Below, one piece after another: positions 52,001 to 64,000 of a stretch of 64,000 nucleotides of DNA. The DNA comes from Emiliania huxleyi CCMP1516. Lineage: Eukaryota > Haptophyta > Isochrysidales > Noelaerhabdaceae. The notes beneath the pieces are model-generated. The model saw nothing but the letters and a program-made list of their open reading frames with translations, ran no database searches and was not told the DNA's origin. Numbering within the stretch: position 1 is the first letter of the stretch; each line of letters opens with the position of its first letter. The DNA lies in NCBI RefSeq assembly GCF_000372725.1, contig NW_005198243.1, positions 316,479 through 380,478 of the forward strand, in the 5' to 3' direction. Position numbers and translations under genes: made by a program.

Positions 52001-55000
52001 ATGGGGCGCGCCCGGTCCTCGGCGGAGCCACGCGCCCCGAGCGACCCAGGCGGCGAGTAGTTGTCCTAACCTCGGGCACGTAGTAGCCCGTGGTCAGCGC
52101 CCGCCCCCCGCCCGCCCCTACGTGAACAGCTCTGGCGGCGCCCGCGGCGCCTCGCCCCCCAGCTGCGGCTGAAGATTGCAAAGTTGCACCTCGCAATGAT
52201 GGCCGAGTGCTCCTGTAGGAAGCGCTTGCGCTCGCTGCAAATCCGCCATCTCTCGCCGTCGGAGGACGCCTTGGCAATTTTGGTGGCGAAGTTGGTGGTG
52301 ACCACGCCGCCGCCTCGCGCCCGATGCCGCCGCGTGTGCTCGACGCCCACGTCATGAAGTCGAAGTCGTTGGCCTCGCACGCCGCGGCTTTGGCCTTAAA
52401 TTCGTCGCCTCGGCGTAGTCGGTGGCGAGGCGCTCGCCGCGCGCCAGCGGGCCCAGCATGCCGAAGTGCACCGCGGTGGTGCTCGTGCCGTTGAACACCG
52501 TGCAACGCGCCGATGTCGTCCAGTTGCCGAAGACGCCGTCGCCCGGCTGGTACGGGTTGCTCTTCGCGTCGTGTGGTCGCGACGGGTCCTTGCAGCCGAG
52601 CCGAGCCTCCACGAGTCTCGCCGAGGCGCTGAAGGCGCGAGCGATGTTCACGACGTGGGTGTTGAGCGAGGTGTGTCCGGTGGCTAACCAGCCGCCATAG
52701 TTGCACCCGTCCCAGTGCGTGCCGTTGAAGTGCTCGAAGAGTGACAGCGTGCGCGGCTCCTTTGCGTTGCCGATGGTGCATGGTGGGCACTCGGGTAGTC
52801 TCGAGCGGTGGTAGATGCACCTCGTCGTATCGCCCATGCCGGTGCAGCGCGTGTCGAGGGTGATGGCACCCTTGGGATGGTTGAGGTGGCCCTGCGCCTC
52901 GTAGAGCCACGCCTGGTCGTGCAGCTCGACGGTGGGGCCGATCAGGTCGATGCCCAGCACCGCGCCCCCGCCCCGATCTGTTTCGCCGCATGGAAGTGCG
53001 CGCGCGTCGCTGCGGGCACCGACGGGTCGCTGACGATGGCGTCGGACATGTCCTGGCTGTAGGGCGTCGTTGGAAGTGACGTGCTGGAAGTGACGTCCCA
53101 AGATCAGCTCGATCCCCTCGTAGTTGATCGTGCCGTCGTCCGCGACGATCTTGCCGCGGATGAATCTCCACTCGTCGGCCTCGTCGTCCGGGCCCTTCTT
53201 GAAGCCCGCCGATCACGAGCATCTCGATGAACGCAACCGCCTCCGTGAGCAGCGGCACGCCGGACGCTGCCCAGCCGCTCGGCGGCGGCACCATCGGCGA
53301 CACGTCCTCGAGCCGCCGCATCAGACAGAGGACGTCGATCACGCGCTCGGTCGAGGCGGCCGGTGCGACGAGCCGCGCCTTGAGATTTCGAGTTTATGAG
53401 GTTGACGCATGGGCGGCAACACTCCAACAGAGATTTCTGCTTCGATGTTATGAAACAAACGCAAGGCGGACATGTGAGCTAGACATCGATAGGTTAATAG
53501 AAAAAGCGAAGCACACTCTCAACACCGCACCGCACGCCGCGCCCTGGTTTTTTTATACCCGGCCAGTCAGACCGGAGCGACAGGTCCAGCCGGATGCCGA
53601 CGCCGGAGCTGCACGTGGGATCCAAGGTGCGCGCACGCTTCGGCGCGACAGAGCACGGCGCGGTCGGCACCAAGTTCTTCCCAGGAACGGTCACAAAGCT
53701 GTATGGAGACGGCAGGGTGGACATCATGTATGACGACGGAGACGAGGAGGAGGGCGTGGATCCCAAGTGGATCAAAGACCACCAGACGCCCAAGGGCGGG
53801 GCCGGAGCTCGGGCCGAGTCGACTGGCGGCAAGTCAAAGTCGCCCGCCGAGGAAGCGCCGAAAAAGCGGCAGCGCACAGGCACTTCTTCCGCGAGCGACG
53901 CGAGCAGCCCTGAGGGCGCCGACGCCGACGCCGCGCGCCCCAGCGCCGTCAAGGCGGAGCCGCCGAAGCAGGTGTCGGCACCACGGGCGGCTCCGCCGTC
54001 GCCGCCGCCGCCTGCACGGGAGCCGCCCGCCGCAGTGCCACCGGCGGCGCTTCCATTGCAGGCCGCGCCGGCCGCGGGAAGGCGGGCGCCGCCGACCCTG
54101 CCCGTGTGCGAGCCGGGGGACCAGCCGGGGTGGTATCGAATCACCAAGCATTGCGTCATCGCGTCGGGCCAGCTGGACGCCCCGGAGCCGGGCGCAAAGT
54201 TCCGGGCGGAGCTGCCAGAGTGCAGGCACAAGGTGACCCTGACCTGGCCGCGCCAGACGCCGGCGCCTTCCGTCTTCAAGTTCAAGCTCGCGGAGTGCTC
54301 CAGGTGCAAGTCTGGGAGGTGAGCGGCGCGGGCCGCCACAAGCGCAGAACCGCTCTCTGCAACATCATGCCAGGCTCTTTCCGGGCTTCATGCGCCGCCA
54401 GGACTACGCGCAGCGCACGCGAGGGTTGCTGACCTGTAGTCGGCATGCAGTGAGAGCGCGCGGCCCAGCCCGGCGGGGATAGATCCGGCGGCCGTGATTA
54501 GTCCTTCATCATATTCAGTTGCGTGTCCAGGCGTGGCCATCCCCCGGCGCACTTGGGGGAGCTTTGAATTTTATCTTGTAAAAACGGTTTTCTTTCTCCC
54601 AATACGCCATACCCCCCCCCCAAATCTTGACATTACCCGGGTATGTAGAATAGATAGAATGATAGGGTAAGCCCACGTCCCCGGAAGAGCAGCGAACTTT
54701 GAACCCCGGAAAGCTCCCTAGAGCTCTACTTCTGAACACAACCCCTACTTCTGCCGCGCGCAGCGTTCACCGCCAATGATAATGCAGGAGGGGGTCGAAC
54801 CAACATGTACCGAGTCGCAGCCAGGACCGTGTGCTTTGTGGCGGGGCTGGCAATGCTGTTGTTGGTCACCGAAGGAGGGTCGGCAGGCAGAACCCAATTA
54901 CGCCCCACCGCAATCGCCCCACGCAACCGCCCCACCGCAACGCGGAGCCCGTACGCTTGCAACAGCTCGCTCGACTTTGGACCCGTCGAGAAAGCCGACT

Positions 55001-58000
55001 CGATAGGCCTGTGCATGGACGACACGACATTCAGCACCTGTCAGCTGCACCAGCACTGATTGTAAGCTTTATCATTGCGGCGCGCCGGCTGAAGCAGCGG
55101 GAGAATTTTACGAGCAAACTGTCTCGCGAAAGAAGAGAAGAAATCATGTAAATCGAAAGGGTCGTGAGAGGGGCACTTGGTGTGACAGAGAGAGAGAGTT
55201 CTTGATACGAAACCACGACGACACACACCAGTCGACTCGCATCGGTTGCCTCCATGAACGGCGGAGCTATTCTCGCGTCCACACCACACCTGGCTCCAAC
55301 GTGGACACGCCCATAGCTGGGGACACTACTAGGTCACGCATGGCATCAGAAGTTTTATCTCTGGGCCCCGAAAGGCATCTCTAGCAGTGTCGTTACGCAT
55401 GCGCCCTCCCCTCCTGGGCGCATACGCCTCACGTCTCGACAGAGCGTAAGCCCTTGGCGTGTGACGAGACGAGTTCTTCGCCATCGCAGCGAGCAGCACC
55501 CCACTCGCCGCAGCAGCCGGAGGCATTGCCGCAGCACTGTCTGCGCCGCAGTCCCGCACCCGTCGACGAAGCTCCCCCCTCTCTCTCTCTCTCTTGGTGT
55601 GACTAAATTCTTTCCCCGTGCCCAGGGTGGGATGAAAATTCTTTTGAAAGGACTGTCCCCCACTCGTTCTTTTGCAAAGGACTGTCCCCCTCGACCATCC
55701 ATGGCAGGCATCACGGTCGGCGGCGCGCATCCGCTCTCTCTCACGTCGTGGGAGGCCGAGGCGAAGAATCCGGCCTCTCCTCCTCCACCACTCCAGTCCT
55801 CGATTGAATGGCGCGCTTGCACTTTCGCCGCCACAAGTCGACGCATCTCCACTGCTTTCGCGGACTCTTAGGTGCGTCGACTCGTGCAACGCGGCGATAG
55901 AATTCCTGTTTGGGATTCCGGCAAAGTGCCTGTTGGCGAGCCCCTTCACGTACGCCCCCTTGAAGGAGAAAGAAGAGGCGTCTGCTGTGAAGCCGGCGGT
56001 GCCAAAAGTGGCAAAACCAGGAAAGGGGTTCATCACGCGGCAGAGGACGGTGCGCCTATGTTACTCCACACCAGCTGGTCTGATCCTTCTCCGCCCAGTC
56101 GTATCGTTGCTCAGGTCCACTCTCTCTTCGGACACTTGTACCTCCACCCAGCGCCGGCATCATCGGCGGTATTGTGTCCGAAGATCACAATACCGGTCGC
56201 TATTCCTCGCCATTAGGCAAATGGCCTGCTGCTGACTGCGCTCGACGCCTAGAGCGGCCCCGCGTTCCTCGCGGCTCACATAGAGGCACAACGTCCCCGG
56301 CCATTGCATACTTGTCTCCGCGTGGGCAGCTCCTGGCTGGCATGCGCGCCCTCGCGCCGACAAGGCCCCGTGCGCACCCCAGGCTCCGTGACCGGGCGTG
56401 GCGCACAGAGCGCAGAGATTGTGTGCTCTGGTGCTCTATCTGGTGCCGCGCTGCTATTGCTCTGCTAAATGCTCGCGCACCCCTCACTGGCCTCGCGTCT
56501 GTACATCTCTTGTCCAATTTGTGATCAACTTGGCGGCTGCCGTGAGGAGGGCAGCAGGCGCGGCACAACGCTCATACGTCATAGTTTCGTACGGGTTGTA
56601 GCTTGAGTCTCTCCAGTCAGTGCGCCAGGAGGCAGAGGAACCGTGTGGTTGTTTCACTGTTGTCTGTGTGAACCCGAGCACTTGCGACTTGGAGCACTTG
56701 GTTGGGGAGCAGTGCAGTTGGCAACCGCACACCCAGCTCTTGGAGCACTCGTTGGAGTGCACTCCCTGGGTTAGTGCACCTTAGGCCGTTGCGGCATCCC
56801 CCCCGGAGGAGGCCGCCGCAATGCCTTCTTTAGGTACTGGAGGCTGGAGGCCGCTGCCTATATACTTGCTGGCTCCCAGCTCCCAATCAGCTTACGCAAT
56901 GCCCCCAGTGGCACTACAAGCACGTCCACCCGCCATCGACGGTGTAGTTCTGTCCGGTGATGTATATGAGCCTGCATCGCTCGCGAGAAGGAGCATGCAG
57001 CCCTTGAGCTCATGAGGCTGCCCCATCCGCTTCATTGGAAGCTTTGTCTTCAGCCTTGTAATAAGAGCTGGTGGGGCGGTCGGCCCTTGGGAAAGCTCCA
57101 GGCGAGAGGCAGTTGACCCGGACACCATCCGCTGCCCAATAAGCAGCAAGATGCCGTGTCAGGTGAATTGTGCCTCCTTTCAGACTGTGGTATGACACAG
57201 GGCTGGAATAGGGGAGGCCTGCATAAGCATCTAGATAAGAAGCCACCTGCCCATACATGCTCACAATATTGATCACAGCGCCCTCAATTCCGCGCGAAAC
57301 GACATGATTGCGCAAGCAGCGCGCGAGTACAAAATATCCCGCGTTGTTGGTTTGCTGCTTTGCGAAATCATTAAAGGTGGTTGCAATGTCAAGCTTCTTT
57401 CCCTGCGCAGCCTCAATGCCTTGCAGGCCGTTATAAATGAGAATATCCACTTTACCAGCGATTTTGAGCGCCTCCTCGAACCCAGCCATCAGCGAAGCCT
57501 CATCCATGTGGTCGAGCTCCACTCCATAATGCTTTGCACCCTTCGCCACCTGCAGCTTCGCAGCGGCTTCCTGGGCGCGCTTCCGATCGCGGGAAGAGAC
57601 GATGACCGAGCAACCTGCCTCAGCTAGCCCCTCGCAGAACGCTGTACCCAGCCACCCCGTGCCACCGGTCACAATGCGACCTTACCCGTCAAATCAAAAA
57701 GAGCGGATACCGGCACGTCCTCCTTCGCGGGCCAGACTTCGCGGGTCGACGAGCTGCGCTTGCAACCCAAAAGGAAGGCCAGCGCCGCGCCCGCAACGGC
57801 GCCTGCCATCAGCAGCGGGGCATTGCCCACCAGAGCGTGCATGAAACTTTGGACCCTCACAGAAATACTAGAGGTAAAGGATTGTACGCCGAGCAGGATG
57901 GGGGGGGGGGGGGGGGGCTTAACAAGTTCCAGGTCAAGCACTACGGCGCGCCGGTCGTCGACGGCGCCGCGTGTTCCACCGACTACTCCATCGACGGCTT

Positions 58001-61000
58001 CGTGCGCAGGGCGGCGCAGGTCCACCGCGGACGAGGCGCTCGCGATGCTCAAGCAGGGCTCCTCCAACGCCCTGGTGCTCGAGATGCTGGCGGACGAGCT
58101 GCGCGAGCACCACGGGAGCACGAGTACACGGTCGCTGGCCGTCGCGGCGGCCAGCGAGGACGACGGCCTCGACGCCGGGGGCCGGATCAAGCTAGGAGCA
58201 CCTGACCGTACGCTCCTCTCAGACGGCGGGTCCGACTCTGACTTCACCTTCCTGCTGAGCCTCCGACCGAACAACAGCGGGGCAGTGGGCGAGTTCGACT
58301 CGAAGCTGGTGCTCGCGCAGATCAAGAAGCTGGGCCTCAGCGCCGTCGCCGTCTCCCGCAAGCAGGCCAGAAGCAGGCGCACGCGAGCCACCCGTACTCG
58401 GGGTCTCCTCTCGCAGGCCTTCTTGCGCCAGTTTCAGGTGCTGATGCCGCCGCCGGTGCAGCGCGAGATGGGCGTCTTCGTCGAGGACGGCCAGTCGCTC
58501 CTCGACGCGATCTCAAGAGCGTCGCCACCCTCTCCGTGATCGGGCCGTGGCGGCCGCGCGCAAGGGCAAGAGAGCTATGTGGTGCTGGTGCGTGGTGGAC
58601 TGGCGGTGGCGCCGGTGGCGGCCACGGCGTGACGTCATCGAATGCTTGTCTGTTTCTTTCTTTCTGACACTCCGTTCCTCTCGCGCTCCTCTCAGCCCAG
58701 CAGCCTCAGCACCCACGCGGCGAGCACGCACTTTAGCCGCTCGAACCCGTCCACGTCCGCCTCTGCAAAGCCGCCCTCGGCGGCAGCCTCGAGGCGGCCG
58801 GTCGCGGCGGCGGCGCAGCGGGAGCGGCGTGCGAGCGCGTCGCAGAGCGAGGAGAGGGCGCGCAGCTCGGGCCGCAGCCACGCGCCTGAGGAAAGGTTCG
58901 ACGAAGCGTCAGGGAAGAGGTTCAGAATTGCTCCAGGCACAGCTGCGGCCACGCGCCCGGCGCGATCGACAGCTTCAAGTCTCCCATCTCTCCGTCCTCG
59001 ACGTGCAGAGACCCGCTTGGCCGCAGCCGCAGCGCGCCAAACGCGCGGAGCAGCCGCGGGACGAGGGCGTCGCCGCCGTTGAGGAGCGCCTCGCGCGGGC
59101 ACCGCCATGTGGCGAGCGCCCGCTCCGGCGCCGCCGCCTGCGCGCGCAGCAGCGCCGCGACTCCCAGCAGCACCGGCGCCTCGGCGAGCGAAGAGCCATC
59201 CGGCGCCGGTAGGTCGCGCAGCGCCTCGCGCGCGGCGCGCAAGTCGCCGCGGCTCTGCGTGCTGCCCGCCAGCTCGTCGAGCAGCTTTGCCAGCTGCCGC
59301 CGCCGCGCCGCCTCGGCGTCGGCGTGCACGCGCCGCCGGGCGCGGTTGCGGGCCGTGAGGAGGGCGTCGAGCGTGGGCTCGTCGGCGCGCATCGCGCCGT
59401 CGCTGCCTGGACCAGCGAAGCCGAGCGCGGAGAGGGCGCTCACCACCCACTCGGCGTCCCTCTCGTCGGGCCGCACGACGCCGCTCGCTGTCGAGGCCTC
59501 CGCCACGAGCTCCAGCAAGCGCGGCGCCGCCCCGTGCTGGCCGGACCACGTGGCGTGGCACACGTCCTCGAAGTGAGCTGGCCCACTGGCGGCCAGTGCA
59601 GCGGTGAGGATTGGCGTCATATGTATTAGTGTGCACAGCAGACCTGGCGAGTACGCACCCGGCGCGATTTTCTGATGTCTTGGAGGAGGTATAAAATGAA
59701 CTCGGGGGCACGGGACGCGGCACAAACGGGGCACAAACGCCAGGCTACAAAGACGGGGAGGCACGTAGTGACGCAGGGGAGTCTAGGCGACGGCGGCGTC
59801 CTCCGACGCCGCGGCGAGCCTGAGCTCGGTCGCAATCTCTTCCGCCGCCGCGAGCTGCAGGCTGCAGCGCGACTGACATGCGCTGGGCCTGCAGCGACAG
59901 CCACGACCGCGTCGACCAGCTCGCCTCGTCCTCGTGCTGCCGCTTCGAGAGCTTGTTGCGCACCTTGTCCTTCATCTGGTAGAACAGACAGCCGTTTGAC
60001 CGCGTTGCACCACCCGCCGAAGCCTTTCGAACAGGTTCAGGTACATCTGCACGTCGGTGTCCGAGCGCGAGAGGGCGTGCGCGTAGTCCGCCTTCTTGTA
60101 CGCCAAATAGCCGCCGCCGTCGCTCGGCCTGAAGTCGCCGTCCCCGACAGCGCCGCGCTGCTGAGCTCGAGGCCGAAGACGTCCGCGCTCGTGCCGGGCT
60201 CGGTGTTGCCGAGGCCGACGAAAGCGCCTCGCTGGCCGACGTCCTCCGGGTTGGAGGAGAGCGAGTCCTTGAACTTGACGTCGCCGACGAGGCGCGAGCG
60301 CGAGCGGCCGGCGCCCGCCACCGAGACGTCGGGCCGGTAGTCGTTAGAGTAGCCGAGGTCGGGTCCCGCGGCTCCACCTCGACGAGCATGCCCCACACGC
60401 TCCGCATGACCTTGGCCAGGGCGGCGAGGAGGCTGTTATGGCGGCCGCAGTGCCCGAGGCGGCCGATGTTGCTGGCCGCGTCGCCCAGTGGGTCCTGCAC
60501 CTTGCCGCCGCGCGCCGAGCAGGTCGGCGCGCCCCGCGCGAGCGCCTCGTCAAGTGGTAGCCCGAGGCGCCGCTGGACGGCGATGCGCAGCGCCCACGTC
60601 GGGATACGAAAGTCGCGGCGCGAGGGGACGGCGTTGAGGAAGGCGCCCGCCTGGTACTGGCTGACGGCGATGAAGCGCACCGCCTCCCGCCTAGCCACGC
60701 CCGGTAGCTACAACGCATTCCAAAAGCCGAGCCATGCTGCATGATGAATGATCTGGGAGTACATGTAGCGACGCTGTGCGCTTTGTAGATGCTCACTGCC
60801 AGAATCGGTCGGGGAGGCCGTCGGGGTGAAATCGGAAGTGTGCGAGGCCCTCCTTGCAGTAGTCGAAGACCTGGCGGTCGTACTGCTCGTAGGTCCTCGC
60901 CACGTAGTCGTAGTCATCGAGGAGGGTGCTGTGTGCGTCCTGCAGCTCGGTGAAGTGTCTTGGAGGAGAGAGAGAGTCTCACCAAGGAATTTTTCCATCT

Positions 61001-62828
61001 ACATATCCTAATGAAGCGATCGCGCCTGGTCGCACACACACTAAATAGCGCAGAGAGAGAGAGAATTCTTGATACGAAACCACGACGACACACACCAGTC
61101 GACTCGCATCGGTTGCCTCCATGAACGGCGGAGCTATTCTCGCGTCCACACCACACCTGGCTCCAACGTGGACACGCCCATAGCTGGGGACACTACTAGG
61201 TCACGCATGGCATCAGAAGTTTTATCTCTGGGCCCCGAAAGGCATCTCTAGCAGTGTCGTTACGCATGCGCCCTCCCCTCCTGGGCGCATACGCCTCACG
61301 TCTCGACAGAGCGTAAGCCCTTGGCGTGTGACGAGACGAGTTCTTCGCCATCGCAGCGAGCAGCACCCCACTCGCCGCAGCAGCCGGAGGCATTGCCGCA
61401 GCACTGTCTGCGCCGCAGTCCCGCACCCGTCGACGAAGCTCCCCCCGCGGAAGACCGCGCGTAGCGACGCCTTGACGATCGAGATGAGCGCGCTTGAAGC
61501 TCGCCCACCTACTGCCCCTGAGAGTTGGTTACCGAGTGGGATCAGCTCCCCCCCTTGGGATCGAAGCCGCCACACCTCGCACCCAACATCCCAGGCGGGA
61601 TCAGAGAGAGACTCCGCACCGGACACCGCCCGGGCACAGACCCCCTACCCGTCGGACTACGCCTGGACCCCTCACAGAGCAGCCCACGCACAGGTCACGC
61701 ATCGGCAGATTTGACACCTGGTTCAGGCGTAGACAGCACACACTGGTCACAGTTGCATAGCCCTGCCGGGGGGGACGAGTTCGCAAGGTTAATATTAAAA
61801 GCATACAAAGTGGTGACAACCACTGAGTCCTCAGTGGACGAACGAGCGTCGACTGAACAGAATAGCGTCCCCGCGACGCCTCGGTGCCACCCACCGGGTG
61901 TGACCATCCGGATCAATCTGCCGCGTCCTCCGTACGCAGCAGTCCCCGCGATGGCCCACAGTCCTCCGCCACCAGGTTGAACCCCCTCCCCCCCCAGTCC
62001 TCGTACTCGACCAAGCCTCATCAGTTACTAATTCCACCCATTCCTCCCCTCCACCTCCCACCTCAGCAATCATTGTCCAATGTCACGCATGCCAGCATAA
62101 CGGTGGTGCTTCTCGCGTTTCCGAGCCTTACTCCCTTGTCCTCGACTCACAACCTCACCACCTGTTGCTCCCGTCCTCCGCTCGCGGTACGTCCCCTCCC
62201 TCATAGGTCTCCCCAACCTCTCGTCTCCCGCCTCCACTGTCGTCCACCCCATGAACTTGTCGATCTCCTCGCTGCCCACGCCCTCGTTCCCCATGTACTC
62301 CAGCATAAGCTCGTCGTCCTCCTCAGCATAGCTCCCTCCTCCCACCATGTCGCCTCTCGACTCCGCTCCATCAATCCCACTCCGCCCACTGCTCCCCGCT
62401 GCCTCGCTATCACCTCCCCTCTCCACTTCCATCTGAACTTCTTCTCTCTGCTCACCACTGACCGACTGATTGACCGACTGACTCAAGTACTGATCGACTG
62501 AATGACTGCCTTGACCCCACCCTGAATCTGAAATCCTCGCTCCTCTGTCCACCTTAGCCTTCTTTCTGCCTGTCCTATGCCCAACCCTCCTCCACATCTC
62601 CACCTCCTCATCGCATCCGCTCGAGTCTGATTCCGAAAACTGTATTTGTTCGCTCTGATCCACCTCAGCTTGCCTCCTCTCCTCTCTCACCCGCCGATTG
62701 CTCTCCTCCAACGACCACTGAATCGCCTTCTCCTCCCGTTCCTCGCTCCGACGCAGCCATTTTTCCACCTTTCCAGTCCCCTCTCCACTCATATAGCGCC
62801 CGTCCAACCCGCTCACCATGTGCTTTTG

Positions 62829-62887
<59 letters not shown>

Positions 62888-64000
62888 TAAATAGCGCACT
62901 AAACTATCACTAAGTTCATTCACACGCACTAAATTTAGACCCAAATGAAGATCGCGCCGCCCTGCGCTCTTTCCTGAGCTGCACTCTCGCGCATGGTCTC
63001 TTTCTCCAAATTTGCCATGCTTGCGGCCATCGCGCCGTGCGCTGGTTTCCTGGTTGCGCCTGCCGTGCAGCCGTGGCGCGGCCACGCGGCCGCGATCGCG
63101 GCGCGGATGCAGCTGGACATTGAGCGCAAGACGGGCGACAACGTCGAGCAAATCAAAGACACAAAGCGGGACAAGGTGATGACCTTCAGCTACGACATGT
63201 CGCTCGACACGGGGTACGAGAAGCCGACGTACCCTGGCACGGGTAACGGCCTCGGCGGCGAGGGCCTGCAGGACGAGTACGACGTGGTCGTGATCGGCTC
63301 GGGCATGGGCGGCCTCGCTTGCGGCGCGCTGAGTGCAGAGTACGGCTCGCGCGTGGCGGTGATCGAGTCGCACATCAAGCCGGGCGGCTCGGCGCACACC
63401 TTCACGCGCGTGCACAAGGGCGGCAAGTACTCCTTCGAGGTTGGCCCCTCCATCTTTGAGGGCCTCAACGGGCCGTCCCTGAACCCGCTGCGCACCATTC
63501 TCGACATGCTCGGGGAGGCGCCGCTCCGCACCTGGGCCCCGGGCCAGGGCCACGCACAGACGCTCTCGCGATGCCGTCCGGAGACCTCCGGAACACCGGC
63601 TTTTGGGTCCTCCGTGCCCGCCGCTCCTCTTCCCACAGCCGCCATCTTCCAGCCGCTCCCCTTCGACCGCCCCCGCCCTCACCGCCGCCGCCGTCGCCAC
63701 CGCCGCCGTCGCCCTCCCCGCCGCCACCACCGCGGCCATCACCACCGCCATTCTCCCCCACCGCCGCCACTCCCACCACCACCGCCGCCCTCACCACCCC
63801 CCTCGCCGCCACCTCTCCTGGTCTTCTCCCCCTTTCATTCTCCTCCGTCCCCGCCACCCTTCCCGCCTCCTCCAGTGTGGCTCCAGTCCCGCCTCCTCCA
63901 GTGTGGCTCCAGCGTGCTGTGCTCCAGGAGAGGAGTGCTCCAGCGGAGTGGCCCTCCCTTCGGCCGCAGGACCTCAAGTGCGAGACGTACAGCGGGCTCG

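Overview
This window is nuclear DNA from a GC-rich eukaryotic microalga, most likely a haptophyte of the Emiliania/Gephyrocapsa type. The evidence is as follows. Intron-rich genes for epsilon-tubulin, COG2 and a PAPS-type sulfotransferase sit beside intronless actin and RACK1. An algal-type plastid presequence precedes a carotenoid-isomerase-like oxidoreductase. Introns often begin with GC instead of GT and are filled with ~10-bp tandem repeats. The haptophyte assignment is inference; the eukaryotic nuclear nature is secure. I had no tools, so every exon boundary was worked out by eye from reading frame, family conservation and splice dinucleotides.

Layout. 0-4.7 kb: a Cys-rich secreted protein, then a repeat nest (inverted repeat with a SINE-like insertion, nuclease-like and ankyrin fragments, a 1.1-kb foldback element). 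4.8-7.8 kb: epsilon-tubulin (9 exons). 8-16 kb: dispersed repeats, a decayed START-like gene, a plastid-type protein of unknown function, a SET-domain protein and a membrane thioredoxin/PDI. 17-19.6 kb: a secreted, Cys-rich, possibly MACPF-like protein with less GC-biased codons. 20-22 kb: a second foldback element and an AP2-like fragment. 22-25 kb: COG2 (Golgi tether). 26.9-29.3 kb: actin and RACK1. 30-35 kb: a C-type-lectin/multi-pass membrane/TIR-like receptor candidate divergent from an ankyrin-coiled-coil protein. 36-40.7 kb: a fused LeuC-LeuD isopropylmalate isomerase (16 exons). 41-45 kb: an unknown ORF, a 778-bp TIR element and the sulfotransferase. 46-50 kb: a SAP+PDZ protein divergent from a carboxylesterase. 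50-62 kb: repeats, several decayed genes (unknown, SDR, myosin, nuclease-like), a Tudor-like protein and an unknown two-exon gene. 63-64 kb: the start of a carotenoid-isomerase-like gene.

Main result. In nine genes I could place 44 introns by hand: about 25 begin GC, 17 GT and 2 apparently GA; all end AG. In most of them the first bases of the intron repeat the first bases of the next exon, from 3 up to 24 nt. Introns are therefore flanked by short direct repeats, one copy serving as 5' splice site and the other as exon start. With the 10-bp tandem repeats that fill many of them, this looks like a record of intron gain by target-site duplication or tandem duplication. The second result is the lectin-membrane-TIR-like receptor candidate. 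The third is a datable SINE-like insertion whose empty site is preserved in the facing arm of an inverted repeat.
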